Shown: one piece after another, positions 43,474 to 52,324 of the stretch | Position numbering within the stretch: position 1 is the first letter of the stretch | Layout of the letters: each line of letters opens with the position of its first letter | Source of the DNA: Flavobacterium endoglycinae | Lineage (GTDB): Bacteria; Bacteroidota; Bacteroidia; Flavobacteriales; Flavobacteriaceae | Length of the DNA stretch: 64,000 nucleotides | NCBI RefSeq assembly: GCF_017352115.1 | Contig: NZ_CP071448.1 | Span: forward strand, 4,637,001 to 4,701,000 | Reading direction: 5' to 3' | The notes under the pieces: generated by a model | What the model was told of the DNA's origin: nothing | What the model saw: the letters and a program-made list of their open reading frames with translations, nothing else | Database searches by the model: none | Translations under genes and position numbers: made by a program

Positions 43474-44514
43474 TTAAATCGAATTTCGATCAATAAAATT
43501 AAACGGAACTTTTACCTGTCCTTTTTCTTTGTTTAAGATCATTCGGGCGGCGGTTTCTCCCATTACATTAAAATCAGTTGACATAACGGTAATGCCTAAA
43601 AGCTCTTTTAAAGGCGTATCATTATAAGAGATCACACCAATTTCTTTTCCTAAAACAAACTCTTCATCTCGAATCTGTTTCATTAAATTTACCAGATCAG
43701 ATTCTTCGATTGTAATAAATAAATCACCTTTCTTCAGAATCATATCGTCATACACTTCACTCAAAATCTCAAAATTGATTTCGTGTTCAACGCAGAATTT
43801 TCTAAAACCATGTAAAATTCTTCTCGGATACGGATAAACGGCTTTATCCGGATATACCAAAATTAAACGTTTGTATTTTGTTATTTTAGAAAGTCCTTCT
43901 TTTAGAGCATTATAAATATCATTTTCGAAATCCTGATAAATTTTGATGACATCATCACCAGTTCCTAATTTGATATTGTCTAAAACAACCAGCTTTTCCT
44001 GCGGGATCTTTTTAATCGCATTTACAACTTCATCTGTAAAACTTAAATGCTTTAATTCGTCGGTTTTAAAGTGGGTTGTAATCACATAATAATCGTAAGC
44101 GCCTTCAAACTTATCTAAGATATTCAGAAATAAAGTTTCGTCGCAGTGGTAAATTTGAAGATCAGTATGAGCATTTGCGCCAAGAGTATCAATAAATGAG
44201 CTGTAGGTTTTCATTTTATACGAACTCAATTTATTGGTCAAAAACAAAATATTGACTTTCGATTCTAATTTTGTTCTCGTTATATAATAGCCTTTTCCTC
44301 TAATAGAAGAGATAATTTTTCGCTCTTTTAAAATATTATAGGCTTTTTCAACGGTATCGCGTGACATGTAAAACTCCTCACTGAAACTGTTTATAGAGGG
44401 AATTTTTTGGTTGATTTTTAAATTTCCGTTAGCAATATTCTGCAAAATCGAGTCTACAATCTGCTTGTATTTTGGAACTCTCGAATCCTCATCTATTTTA
44501 ATTAACTTAATCAT
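43474..44514 (-). CDS. GntR-family regulator with LacI-type sensor (rhamnose regulator candidate)
   Basis: 346 residues from the ATG at 44514 (MIKLIKIDEDSRVPKYKQ); an upstream in-frame start at 44529 is less likely. N-terminal GntR winged helix (about 9-75): SINSFSEEFYMSRDTVEKAYNILKERKIISSIRGKGYYI. The rest (about 82-340) is a periplasmic-binding-protein-like sensor ending SVTVMSTDFNVMGE-type sequence. This GntR plus LacI-sensor layout is that of AraR. It is divergent from rhaT and the rhamnose genes, so rhamnose or a pathway intermediate is the likely effector. Confidence 0.88.
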   Translation of the reverse strand: MIKLIKIDEDSRVPKYKQIVDSILQNIANGNLKINQKIPSINSFSEEFYMSRDTVEKAYNILKERKIISSIRGKGYYITRTKLESKVNILFLTNKLSSYKMKTYSSFIDTLGANAHTDLQIYHCDETLFLNILDKFEGAYDYYVITTHFKTDELKHLSFTDEVVNAIKKIPQEKLVVLDNIKLGTGDDVIKIYQDFENDIYNALKEGLSKITKYKRLILVYPDKAVYPYPRRILHGFRKFCVEHEINFEILSEVYDDMILKKGDLFITIEESDLVNLMKQIRDEEFVLGKEIGVISYNDTPLKELLGITVMSTDFNVMGETAARMILNKEKGQVKVPFNFIDRNSI

Positions 44515-44910
44515 GCTTGTAATTTCCAAATCAGTTCCATTTTTTTTAAATGAATGCCGATTTTTTTTAATTATAATTTAATGAAAAGCAACCTAAAAAA
44601 CTGCTTATGTATTGATTTTACTACTTTCCTTACAAAATGCTAAATTAAAATCAAACTTTATTTTATTTTCAAGCAGTTATCTTAATTTGAGACTTATTTG
44701 CGGATATAATAATTACGAAATCGATTGCTAAAATAGCGTATTTAAATTTATTTTTCCAATATAATCCAATTGTTCTTTATAATAAGTATGCACTTTTAAC
44801 ATAATTAACCGGAATTATAAAGGATAGTACAGGACAGTTTTGTTTTTAACATTACATTATTTTACAAAACCAAATTAACTATCACAATTAACCAAAAACA
44901 AAATTATTAA
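44515..44910. other. Divergent control region between the GntR regulator and rhaT
   Basis: About 400 AT-rich bases without a gene. It contains AATCGATT at 44719-44726, similar to the core of the operator at 9594, and a GTAC-containing TAGTACAGGACAG at 44825-44837 that could be an AraR-like half site. I find no exact TAnnTTTG element; near matches are CTTATTTG (about 44693-44700) and TATTTTAC (about 44858-44865). Confidence 0.4.
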
Positions 44911-45960
44911 ATGGAGTCATTATTAGGAATCATTTTTCATTCTATCGGAGGATTCTCTTCAGGTAGTTTTTATATGCCTTTCAAAAAAGTTAAAAATTGG
45001 GCATGGGAAAGTTACTGGCTCGTAGGTGGATTTTTCTCATGGTTAATTGTACCGCCCATTGCCGCTTACTTAACGATTCCTAATTTTACAGAAATTATCG
45101 CTTCAGCTTCACCTTCCATTAAAGCTTTTACATTTTCAATGGGCTTAATATGGGGAATCGGTGGATTAACATATGGTCTTGGCGTTCGTTATTTAGGAAT
45201 GTCGTTAGGAAACTCCATTATTTTAGGATTCTGCTCTGCATTTGGAGCATTAGTTCCTTCTATTTACTACGATTTATATCCAACATCAGGAAAAGTATCT
45301 TTTACCGATATGCTCGGAAATTCTGGCGGACAACTGGTTTTATTAGGAGTTGCAGTTTGCTTATTGGGAATTGCCATTTCAGGAAAAGCAGGAATGCTGA
45401 AAGAAAAAGACTTTGCCGTGGGACATGAAGATAAAGACAAAGATTTCAGCCTCGTAAAAGGTTTAATCATTGCAGTTGTTTCGGGGATTTTAAGTTCATT
45501 CTTCAATTACGGAATCGAAGCAGGAAAACCAATGGCAGAACAAGCTGTAATTAACGGCTCAAATCCTTTGTTTCAGAATAATGTAACTTATATTGTGTTG
45601 CTTTGGGGAGGTTTAACAACCAACTTTATCTGGTGTATTTACCTAAACTTCAAAAACAAAACAATCGGTGATTATACCAATAAATCAACACCGATTACCA
45701 AAAATATCCTGTTTTCAGCTTTGGCCGGAACAATGTGGTTCCTGCAGTTTTTCTTCTACGGAATGGGAGAAAGCAAATTAGGAAACGGAGCCAGCTCATG
45801 GATTCTGCACATGGCCACGATTATTTTAACCGCAAACTTCTGGGGCTTTTATCTAAAAGAATGGAAAGGCGTTTCAAAGAAAACCTTCAATACTTTCCTT
45901 TTAGGAATCGGATTAATTATGCTCTCAATTGTTCTAGTCGGAATTGGAAATTCACTGTAA
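44911..45960 (+). CDS. rhaT: L-rhamnose/proton symporter RhaT
   Basis: 349 residues, about ten membrane helices, in the drug/metabolite transporter superfamily. The N terminus LLGIIFHSIGGFSSGSFYMPFKKVKNWAWESYW closely resembles RhaT, as do LIWGIGGLTYGLGVRYLGMSLG and the C-terminal FFYGMGESKLG region. It takes L-rhamnose across the inner membrane. It is the first gene of the rhamnose run, 48 bases before the aldolase-dehydrogenase gene. Confidence 0.94.
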   Translation: MESLLGIIFHSIGGFSSGSFYMPFKKVKNWAWESYWLVGGFFSWLIVPPIAAYLTIPNFTEIIASASPSIKAFTFSMGLIWGIGGLTYGLGVRYLGMSLGNSIILGFCSAFGALVPSIYYDLYPTSGKVSFTDMLGNSGGQLVLLGVAVCLLGIAISGKAGMLKEKDFAVGHEDKDKDFSLVKGLIIAVVSGILSSFFNYGIEAGKPMAEQAVINGSNPLFQNNVTYIVLLWGGLTTNFIWCIYLNFKNKTIGDYTNKSTPITKNILFSALAGTMWFLQFFFYGMGESKLGNGASSWILHMATIILTANFWGFYLKEWKGVSKKTFNTFLLGIGLIMLSIVLVGIGNSL

Positions 45961-46008
45961 ATATTAACCAACTATATGATAACAACGTCGAATATAAATA
46001 CAAAAAAT

Positions 46009-48126
46009 ATGAATTTTAAGCATGTAAGCTATCTTTGGGATGACGATAAAGCCGAAGCATTAGCCGGAGATGAAGTAGCGCTTTTCATTTATCGTTCAAA
46101 CCTTTTAGGAGCTGATTTAAGGCTTACTAACTATGGAGGAGGAAATACTTCTGTAAAAATTATTGATAAAGATCCTTTAACAGGTGAAAATTCAGAAGTA
46201 ATGTGGATTAAAGGTTCTGGAGGAGACATTGGAACTTTGACAAAATCTGGTTGTGCGGCACTGTATTTAGACAGATTACGTAATCTTGAAAATGTGTATA
46301 GAGGAATTGAATTCGAAGACGAAATGGTAGAACTATTCAACCACTGTATTTTCGATTTGGCTTCAAAAGCACCTTCTATCGACACACCATTACACGGATT
46401 TTTGCCATTCAACCATATCGATCACTTACATCCAGATGCGGCAATTGCAATCGCTGCTGCGAAAGATGGAAAAAAAATCACAGATGAATTATTCGACGGA
46501 GAAATCGGTTGGGTAGGATGGCAGCGTCCTGGTTTTGACTTAGGGCTTCAATTAAGAAGCTGTTTGGAAGAAGCCGAAAAGAACGGTAAAAAACTACGCG
46601 GGATTATGTTAGGTTCTCACGGATTATTTACTTGGGGAGATACTGCATACGATAGCTACATCAATACGCTCGAAGTTATCGAGAAATGTGCAGCCTATCT
46701 TGAAGATAACTACGGTAAAAAACGTCCTGTTTTTGGAGGTAAAAAAATCGACAGCCTTCCAGAAGCTGATCGTAAATTAAAAGCAGCAAAAGTGGCTCCA
46801 ATCTTAAGAGGTTTCTGTTCGTCAGAACGTCAGATGATCGGGCATTATACAGATGATGCCAGAGTTTTAGAATTTATCAACTCAAATGATCTTTCAAAAC
46901 TAGCGCCGTTAGGAACTTCCTGTCCAGATCACTTTTTAAGAACTAAAATCAGCCCATTGGTTTTAGAATTAGATCCAAATGAAGATTTATCAGATGTAAA
47001 TGCCGTTAAAGAAAAATTAGCTCCGGCTTTTGAAGCATATCGTGCCCTGTACAAAGACTATTACAACGCTTGTAAAAAGTCGAATTCACCTGCAATGCGT
47101 GATCCAAATCCAGTTGTGATTTTATATCCAGGAGTTGGAATGTTCACTTTTGCAAAAGATAAAACAATGGCGCGTCTGGCATCAGAATATTATATCAATG
47201 CCGTGAACGTAATGAAAGGTGCCGAAGCAGTTTCTGAATATACTTCATTACCTCACCAAGAAGCTTTTGATATTGAATATTGGTTATTGGAAGAAGCTAA
47301 ATTACAGCGTATGCCAAAACCAAAAGCATTATCTGGCAGAGTAGCTGTGATTACAGGTTCTGCTGGAGGAATTGGGAAAGCAATTGCTAAGAAATTTGCT
47401 CAAGAAGGTGCGTGTGTAGTAATCAACGACATCAACGAAGAGCGTTTAGAAGGCACAACAGCAGAGTTCATCCAATTATTTGGTAAAGATGCCGTTTCAA
47501 GCACTTTGTTAAATGTTACAGATGAGGTAAGTACAGAAAAAGCATTAGACGAAGCTTGTTTAGCTTTTGGAGGTGCAGATATTATTGTAAACAATGCTGG
47601 GATCAGTATTTCTAAATCAATTGCAGAACACACTCTTGAAGAGTGGGACCGATTATACGATATTTTGGTAAAAGGACAATTTATTGTTTCGAAAGCCGGA
47701 ATCGAAGTAATGCGCAAGCAAGGATTTGGAGGAGATATCGTAAACATTGTTTCTAAAAATGCAGTTGTAGCGGGGCCAAACAATCCGGGCTACGGTTCTG
47801 CAAAAGCAGCGCAGGCACACTTAACACGTTTAATGGCTGCCGAATTAGGAGCAGATAAAATCCGTGTTAATACTGTAAATCCAGATGCAGTAATCTCAGA
47901 TTCAAATATTTGGTCTGGCGGATGGGCAGAAGGACGCGCAAAAGCATACGGTATTACGGTGGAAGAATTACCGGCATACTATGCAAAACGTACATTATTA
48001 AATGAAATTATTCTACCAGACGATATTGCCAATGCATGCTTCACATTTGTCGGCGGTTTCCTGAACAAATCAACAGGAAATGCCCTTAATGTAGACGGCG
48101 GAGTCGCAATGGGATTCTATAGATAA
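46009..48126 (+). CDS. Bifunctional rhamnulose-1-phosphate aldolase / lactaldehyde dehydrogenase
   Basis: 705 residues from the ATG at 46009 (MNFKHVSYLWDD); the ATG at 45976 would add 11 residues and cannot be excluded. The N-terminal class II aldolase domain (about 15-420) has TNYGGGNTS and HLHPD; the C-terminal short-chain dehydrogenase (about 442-700) has TGSAGGIGKA, NNAG, and Tyr/Lys in GYGSAKAA. The family (also called RhaE-W type) cleaves rhamnulose-1-phosphate into dihydroxyacetone phosphate and L-lactaldehyde and oxidises the lactaldehyde to L-lactate. This links to lutABC further on. A terminator follows. Confidence 0.93.
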   Translation: MNFKHVSYLWDDDKAEALAGDEVALFIYRSNLLGADLRLTNYGGGNTSVKIIDKDPLTGENSEVMWIKGSGGDIGTLTKSGCAALYLDRLRNLENVYRGIEFEDEMVELFNHCIFDLASKAPSIDTPLHGFLPFNHIDHLHPDAAIAIAAAKDGKKITDELFDGEIGWVGWQRPGFDLGLQLRSCLEEAEKNGKKLRGIMLGSHGLFTWGDTAYDSYINTLEVIEKCAAYLEDNYGKKRPVFGGKKIDSLPEADRKLKAAKVAPILRGFCSSERQMIGHYTDDARVLEFINSNDLSKLAPLGTSCPDHFLRTKISPLVLELDPNEDLSDVNAVKEKLAPAFEAYRALYKDYYNACKKSNSPAMRDPNPVVILYPGVGMFTFAKDKTMARLASEYYINAVNVMKGAEAVSEYTSLPHQEAFDIEYWLLEEAKLQRMPKPKALSGRVAVITGSAGGIGKAIAKKFAQEGACVVINDINEERLEGTTAEFIQLFGKDAVSSTLLNVTDEVSTEKALDEACLAFGGADIIVNNAGISISKSIAEHTLEEWDRLYDILVKGQFIVSKAGIEVMRKQGFGGDIVNIVSKNAVVAGPNNPGYGSAKAAQAHLTRLMAAELGADKIRVNTVNPDAVISDSNIWSGGWAEGRAKAYGITVEELPAYYAKRTLLNEIILPDDIANACFTFVGGFLNKSTGNALNVDGGVAMGFYR

Positions 48127-48175
48127 TAGATAAGTTTTTTTATAAGTTTGTTTAAGCAAAAGTGGTTTTTTGTGG

Positions 48176-48212
48176 TCTAGCGTTCGAATTTTTTCGAACG
48201 TTAGATTTTTTT
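48176..48212 (+). terminator. Intrinsic terminator after the aldolase-dehydrogenase gene
   Basis: A 13-bp stem, TCTAGCGTTCGAA with TTCGAACGTTAGA (one G-T pair), a T4 loop and seven T. It separates rhaT-aldolase from rhaI. Confidence 0.9.
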
Positions 48213-48324
48213 AGATGTATCACTTTTTGTAAACAAATCTACCAGTATAAATAGTAAAGTGAAACAAGAGTTTAGTTTATAGAAATTCTATATATTGTAA
48301 ACTCTATTAAAAGAATAAATAACT

Positions 48325-49599
48325 ATGTTAATCTCATCAAACCACATTGAATCTCATAACGAAGATCTATTAAAAAAACACCAGAATAAATTTGCCTTTA
48401 CAACCTCAGAAATTGAAAATGCTGAAGCCATTATTCAAAAGTTAATCGATTTTCAAATTGCCATTCCATCTTGGGCTTTAGGAACAGGAGGAACAAGATT
48501 TGGACGTTTCGCCGGAGGTGGAGAACCTCGTTCATTAGAAGAAAAAATCGAAGATGTTGGATTACTTCATAAATTAAACAATGCTTCAGGAGCCATTTCA
48601 CTTCATATTCCGTGGGATATTCCAACAAATTATACTGACATTAAAATACTAGCAGCACAGCACGGATTAAAGTTTGACGCCATGAACTCAAACACCTTCC
48701 AAGATCAAGCCAATGCTGAACATACTTATAAATATGGTTCTTTGCAAAACGTAAACAAAGCCGTGCGTAAACAAGCAATTGCTCACAACATAGAAGTAAT
48801 TAAACACGGAATCGAATTAGGATCTGAATCTTTAACCGTTTGGTTAGCGGATGGTTCTAACTTTCCAGGACAATTAAACTTCAGAAAAGCTTATCAAAAT
48901 ACATTAGAAAGTTTAGAAGAAATCTACGATGCATTGCCTTCAAACTGGAAATTGTTTTTAGAATATAAATGCGCAGAACCTAATTTCTATTCGACAACAG
49001 TAGCAGATTGGGGACAATCGTATTCATATGTAAAAAAATTAGGAGACAAAGCACAAACGTTAGTCGATTTAGGACATCACCTTCCAAATGCCAATATTGA
49101 ACAAATTGTTTCTTTATTATTGATGGAAAACAAATTAGGAGGATTCCACTTCAATGATTCAAAATATGGAGACGACGATTTAACTGCCGGAGCTTTAAAA
49201 CCATACCAATTATTTTTGATTTTCAATGAATTGGTTGAAGGAATGGATGCCAGAGGAATGAATCATGCAAAAGATTTAGGCTGGATGATCGATGCTTCTC
49301 ACAACATCAAAGATCCGTTAGAAGACTTATTGCAATCAGTTGAAGCAATTATGATTGCGTACGCCCAGGCACTTTCTGTTGATAGAAAAGCATTAGAAAA
49401 AGCACAAGAAGAAAATGATGTGGTAAAAGCACAGGAAATTCTTCAAAATGCATTCCGTACCGATGTTCGCGCTTTAGTGGCAGAAGCTCGTTTGCGTTCA
49501 GGAGCGGCTTTAAATCCAGTTGAATTATACCGCAGCCTTTCCGTTAGAAAAAATCTAATCGGAGAAAGAGGATTAAAAACATTGGCCACTGGGTTGTAA
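48325..49599 (+). CDS. rhaI: L-rhamnose isomerase (RhaI type)
   Basis: 424 residues. TIM-barrel sugar isomerase of the kind found in Pseudomonas stutzeri and Bacteroidota, not the E. coli RhaA type. Visible blocks: PSWALGTGGTRFGRF near residue 50, HIPWDIP, DAMNSNTFQD, LWLADGSNFPGQ-like VWLADGSNFPGQ, EYKCAEPNFY, VDLGHHLPN and GGFHFNDSKYGDDDLT, which supply metal ligands. It converts L-rhamnose to L-rhamnulose. It is placed between the aldolase and the kinase, as expected. Confidence 0.9.
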   Translation: MLISSNHIESHNEDLLKKHQNKFAFTTSEIENAEAIIQKLIDFQIAIPSWALGTGGTRFGRFAGGGEPRSLEEKIEDVGLLHKLNNASGAISLHIPWDIPTNYTDIKILAAQHGLKFDAMNSNTFQDQANAEHTYKYGSLQNVNKAVRKQAIAHNIEVIKHGIELGSESLTVWLADGSNFPGQLNFRKAYQNTLESLEEIYDALPSNWKLFLEYKCAEPNFYSTTVADWGQSYSYVKKLGDKAQTLVDLGHHLPNANIEQIVSLLLMENKLGGFHFNDSKYGDDDLTAGALKPYQLFLIFNELVEGMDARGMNHAKDLGWMIDASHNIKDPLEDLLQSVEAIMIAYAQALSVDRKALEKAQEENDVVKAQEILQNAFRTDVRALVAEARLRSGAALNPVELYRSLSVRKNLIGERGLKTLATGL

Positions 49600-49800
49600 T
49601 TATAAGTTATGAATTATAAATTATAAGTTATAAGTTAACCCGTTGGGTGAAATTATTTTAACGCATAGAAATCTATGTTTCTATGTGTTAAAATTAAATT
49701 TGTTCCATTTCGCCCAACAGGTTAAATTAGTGTGTACATATTTATAACTCATAATTCATAACTTATAATTCATAATTCTTGAACTCATAACTCATAATTA
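49600..49800. repeat. Triple-nested inverted repeat between rhaI and rhaB
   Basis: Three layers. Innermost: TTTTAACGCATAGAAA (49656-49671) with 49678-49693, matching at 15 of 16. Middle: TTAACCCGTTGGGTGAAAT (49635-49653) with 49707-49725, 17 of 19. Outer: ATAAGTTATGAATTATAA-type steps (49599-49634) facing ATAACTCATAATTCATAACT-type steps (49743-49798). It fills the whole gap. The outer layer is the family B sequence also seen at 22066-22205; the inner motif recurs near 51361-51390. Confidence 0.8.
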
Positions 49801-49805
49801 AAGAA

Positions 49806-51167
49806 ATGAATGTAGTTGCAATTTTTGATATTGGCAAAACAAACAAAAAGGTTTTTTTATTTGATGAAAATTATAAAATCGTCTGGGAAAAATCAGTCAA
49901 TTTTGAAGAAACAGTCGATGAAGATGGCTTTCCTTGTGAAGATATAAACCTTCTTAAAAATTGGATTTTCGAACGTTTAGAAGAAATAAAAAACCTGACG
50001 AGTTACGTTTTAAAAGCCATCAATTTCAGCACTTACGGCGCCAGTTTTGTCTACATCGATCAAGAAGGAAAAGTTTTAACTCCTCTGTATAATTATTTAA
50101 AAGAGTATCCAGAGAATTTAAAATCAGACTTTTATAAAAAATACAAAGGCGAAGAATCATTTGCCGTAAAAACAGCTTCTCCAGTTTTAGGAAGTTTAAA
50201 TTCGGGAATGCAGATTTACCGCTTAAAAGAAGAAAAACCAGACGTGTTCGAAAAAGTAAAATACTGTCTGCATCTGCCTCAATTTTTAAGTTTTCTTTTA
50301 ACCAATGAGGCTTACGCCGATATTACAAGTGTGGGCTGTCATACCAATTTGTGGAATTTCAAAAAAATGAAATATCATAAATGGCTTGAAAAAGAAGGCA
50401 TTTCAAATAAAATTCCACCGTTTCATTACGGAAAAGATAGTATTAAAAATTCAGACGGACTGGCAGTTGGAGCCGGACTTCACGATAGTTCATCAGCGAT
50501 AATTCCGTATACCATAAACTTTACAGAACCGTTTGTTTTATTATCGACCGGAACGTGGAGTATTTCCTTAAACCCGTTCAATAACAAACCTTTGACTTTT
50601 AAAGAATTGCAAAATGACTGTTTGTGTTATTTGCAGTACACCGAAAAACCCGTAAAAGCCGCAAGACTTTTTGCAGGAAACGAACACGAAGTACAAACAA
50701 AAAGGCTGGCAGAGTATTTTAATGTTCCAATTGATACGTACAAAGAAGTTTATTTTGATAAAAATATTGTTTCGAATTTAAGAGCTTTAAATTTTCAAAT
50801 CCTATATCCTAAAAAATATAATTTTGATATTTTAAAAGAATGTCCTTTTCAAAAAAGAAATCTTTCGACTTTCAAAAATTACGAAACAGCCTACCATCAA
50901 TTAATGCTGGATTTGGTAGAACAACAAGTTTTTTCAACTAATTTAGTCATTCATAACAGCCCTGTAAAAAAGATTTTTGTTGACGGAGGATTCAGCAAGA
51001 ATTCAATTTACATGAACTTATTAGCAGAAGCTTTTCCAGATGTAGAAGTATACGCCGCATCGATGGCACAAGCAAGCGCATTAGGTGCTGCATTGGCAAT
51101 TCATCAAAACTGGAATCCTAAACCAATTCAAAATGATTTAATTGATTTGAAATTTTATAAGCATTAA
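49806..51167 (+). CDS. rhaB: Rhamnulokinase (FGGY family)
   Basis: 453 residues. The ASKHA fold starts IFDIGKTNKKVFLFD (about 6-20); the C-terminal ATP-binding part has FVDGGFSKNSIYMNLLAEAFP and ASMAQASALGAALA. Phosphorylates L-rhamnulose to rhamnulose-1-phosphate. FGGY kinases share the fold, so the substrate rests on context between rhaI and the rhamnulose-1-phosphate aldolase. The start is the ATG at 49806, just after the nested repeat. Confidence 0.88.
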   Translation: MNVVAIFDIGKTNKKVFLFDENYKIVWEKSVNFEETVDEDGFPCEDINLLKNWIFERLEEIKNLTSYVLKAINFSTYGASFVYIDQEGKVLTPLYNYLKEYPENLKSDFYKKYKGEESFAVKTASPVLGSLNSGMQIYRLKEEKPDVFEKVKYCLHLPQFLSFLLTNEAYADITSVGCHTNLWNFKKMKYHKWLEKEGISNKIPPFHYGKDSIKNSDGLAVGAGLHDSSSAIIPYTINFTEPFVLLSTGTWSISLNPFNNKPLTFKELQNDCLCYLQYTEKPVKAARLFAGNEHEVQTKRLAEYFNVPIDTYKEVYFDKNIVSNLRALNFQILYPKKYNFDILKECPFQKRNLSTFKNYETAYHQLMLDLVEQQVFSTNLVIHNSPVKKIFVDGGFSKNSIYMNLLAEAFPDVEVYAASMAQASALGAALAIHQNWNPKPIQNDLIDLKFYKH

Positions 51168-51408
51168 AGTGATCGTTGATGAATAGATTAAAAATTATGA
51201 ATTAAAAATTAAAACCTTTTTGATCTGATTTAATCTGCGTGAAAATAAATAGGTAATACGTAGAAAAATAGATTTTTATGGCTAAGATTCAGAGTAAAAA
51301 ATAACATATTATTACACATAACTATGTTTGTTTAAAGAAATAAAATGTCTTTTTTTGAGCTATGAAATCTATATTTCTATGTGTTTAAAAAAATAAAAAT
51401 AAACTAAA
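51168..51408. other. Intergenic region between rhaB and lutA
   Basis: 240 AT-rich bases without a gene. Near the end, GAGCTATGAAATCT followed by TTTCTATGTG (about 51358-51382) is similar to the inner palindrome at 49656-49693, and short AATTAAAAATT steps occur at 51187-51212. No clear terminator or promoter was identified. Confidence 0.45.
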
Positions 51409-52149
51409 ATGAAAATCGGACTTTTTATACCGTGTTATGTTGATCAGTTTTACCCAAAAGTAGGAATTGCGACATACGAACTTTTGCAGAAATTAGGCTG
51501 TGAAGTTGAGTTTCCGATGGGGCAGACTTGCTGCGGCCAGCCCATGGCAAACAGCGGTTATGCACATTTAACAAAAGGCTGTGATGCTAATTTTATAGCT
51601 AATTTTTCAGGATACGATTATATTGTTTGTCCTTCCGGAAGTTGTGTTTTACATGTGAAAGATCATTTACACGACGAAAAACAGGAAGAAAAAGCCACCG
51701 CAATCCGAAATACAGTTTACGAACTGACAGAGTTTATAACTGATGTTTTAAAAATCGATCACATTGACGGAAGTTTTCCTTTTAAAGTCGGAATGCACGT
51801 AAGCTGCCACGGACAAAGAGGATTAAAGCTTTCGCAGATGTCAGAACTAAACGCACCATTTTTCTCAAAACCAGAACAATTATTGCATAGCATTAAAGGA
51901 CTGGATTTGGTTTCCTTAACTAGAAAAGACGAATGCTGTGGTTTTGGAGGAACATTCTGTGTTACTGAAGAAGCGGTTTCAGTAAAAATGGGACAAGACC
52001 GAATTAAAGATCACGAAAGTCATGATGTGGATTATATTACAGGTGGAGATATGTCTTGTTTGATGCACTTAGATGGAATTCTAAAAAGACAAAAAAGCAG
52101 GATCAAAACCATTCACATTGCTGAAATATTAAATTCACTCGAAAATTAA
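51409..52149 (+). CDS. lutA: L-lactate utilisation Fe-S subunit LutA
   Basis: 246 residues with two CCG domains: CCGQPM near residue 42 and CCGFGG near residue 182, the heterodisulfide-reductase-like cluster-binding motifs. It starts MKIGLFIPCYVDQFYPKVG, as LutA/YkgE does. With LutB and LutC it oxidises L-lactate to pyruvate. Following the rhamnose genes, its substrate would be the lactate made from lactaldehyde. Cytoplasmic face of the membrane complex. Confidence 0.93.
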   Translation: MKIGLFIPCYVDQFYPKVGIATYELLQKLGCEVEFPMGQTCCGQPMANSGYAHLTKGCDANFIANFSGYDYIVCPSGSCVLHVKDHLHDEKQEEKATAIRNTVYELTEFITDVLKIDHIDGSFPFKVGMHVSCHGQRGLKLSQMSELNAPFFSKPEQLLHSIKGLDLVSLTRKDECCGFGGTFCVTEEAVSVKMGQDRIKDHESHDVDYITGGDMSCLMHLDGILKRQKSRIKTIHIAEILNSLEN

Positions 52150-52320
52150 TTTTCTTTCTACCATTACGATATTAAGTTCATTTCGCTTAGTGTGGTAGAT
52201 AAAGAAGAGATTTAAGGGATTTAAGTGATTTTAAATTGAGCTTAATTTTCTTTTCACTATTAAGAAATTAAGTTTAAAGTTTGGCTTAATTTACTTAATG
52301 CCTTAATGGTAAAAAACAAC
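52150..52320. repeat. Intergenic inverted repeat, family A (copy 2)
   Basis: Arms 52159-52176 and 52294-52311 are inverted copies with three differences (TACCATTA...ATTAAG). Between them are further TTAAG/CTTAA steps (52245-52273). Same family as 2767-2915, and again it ends just before a start codon, here lutB at 52325. Confidence 0.7.
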
Positions 52321-52324
52321 AAAG

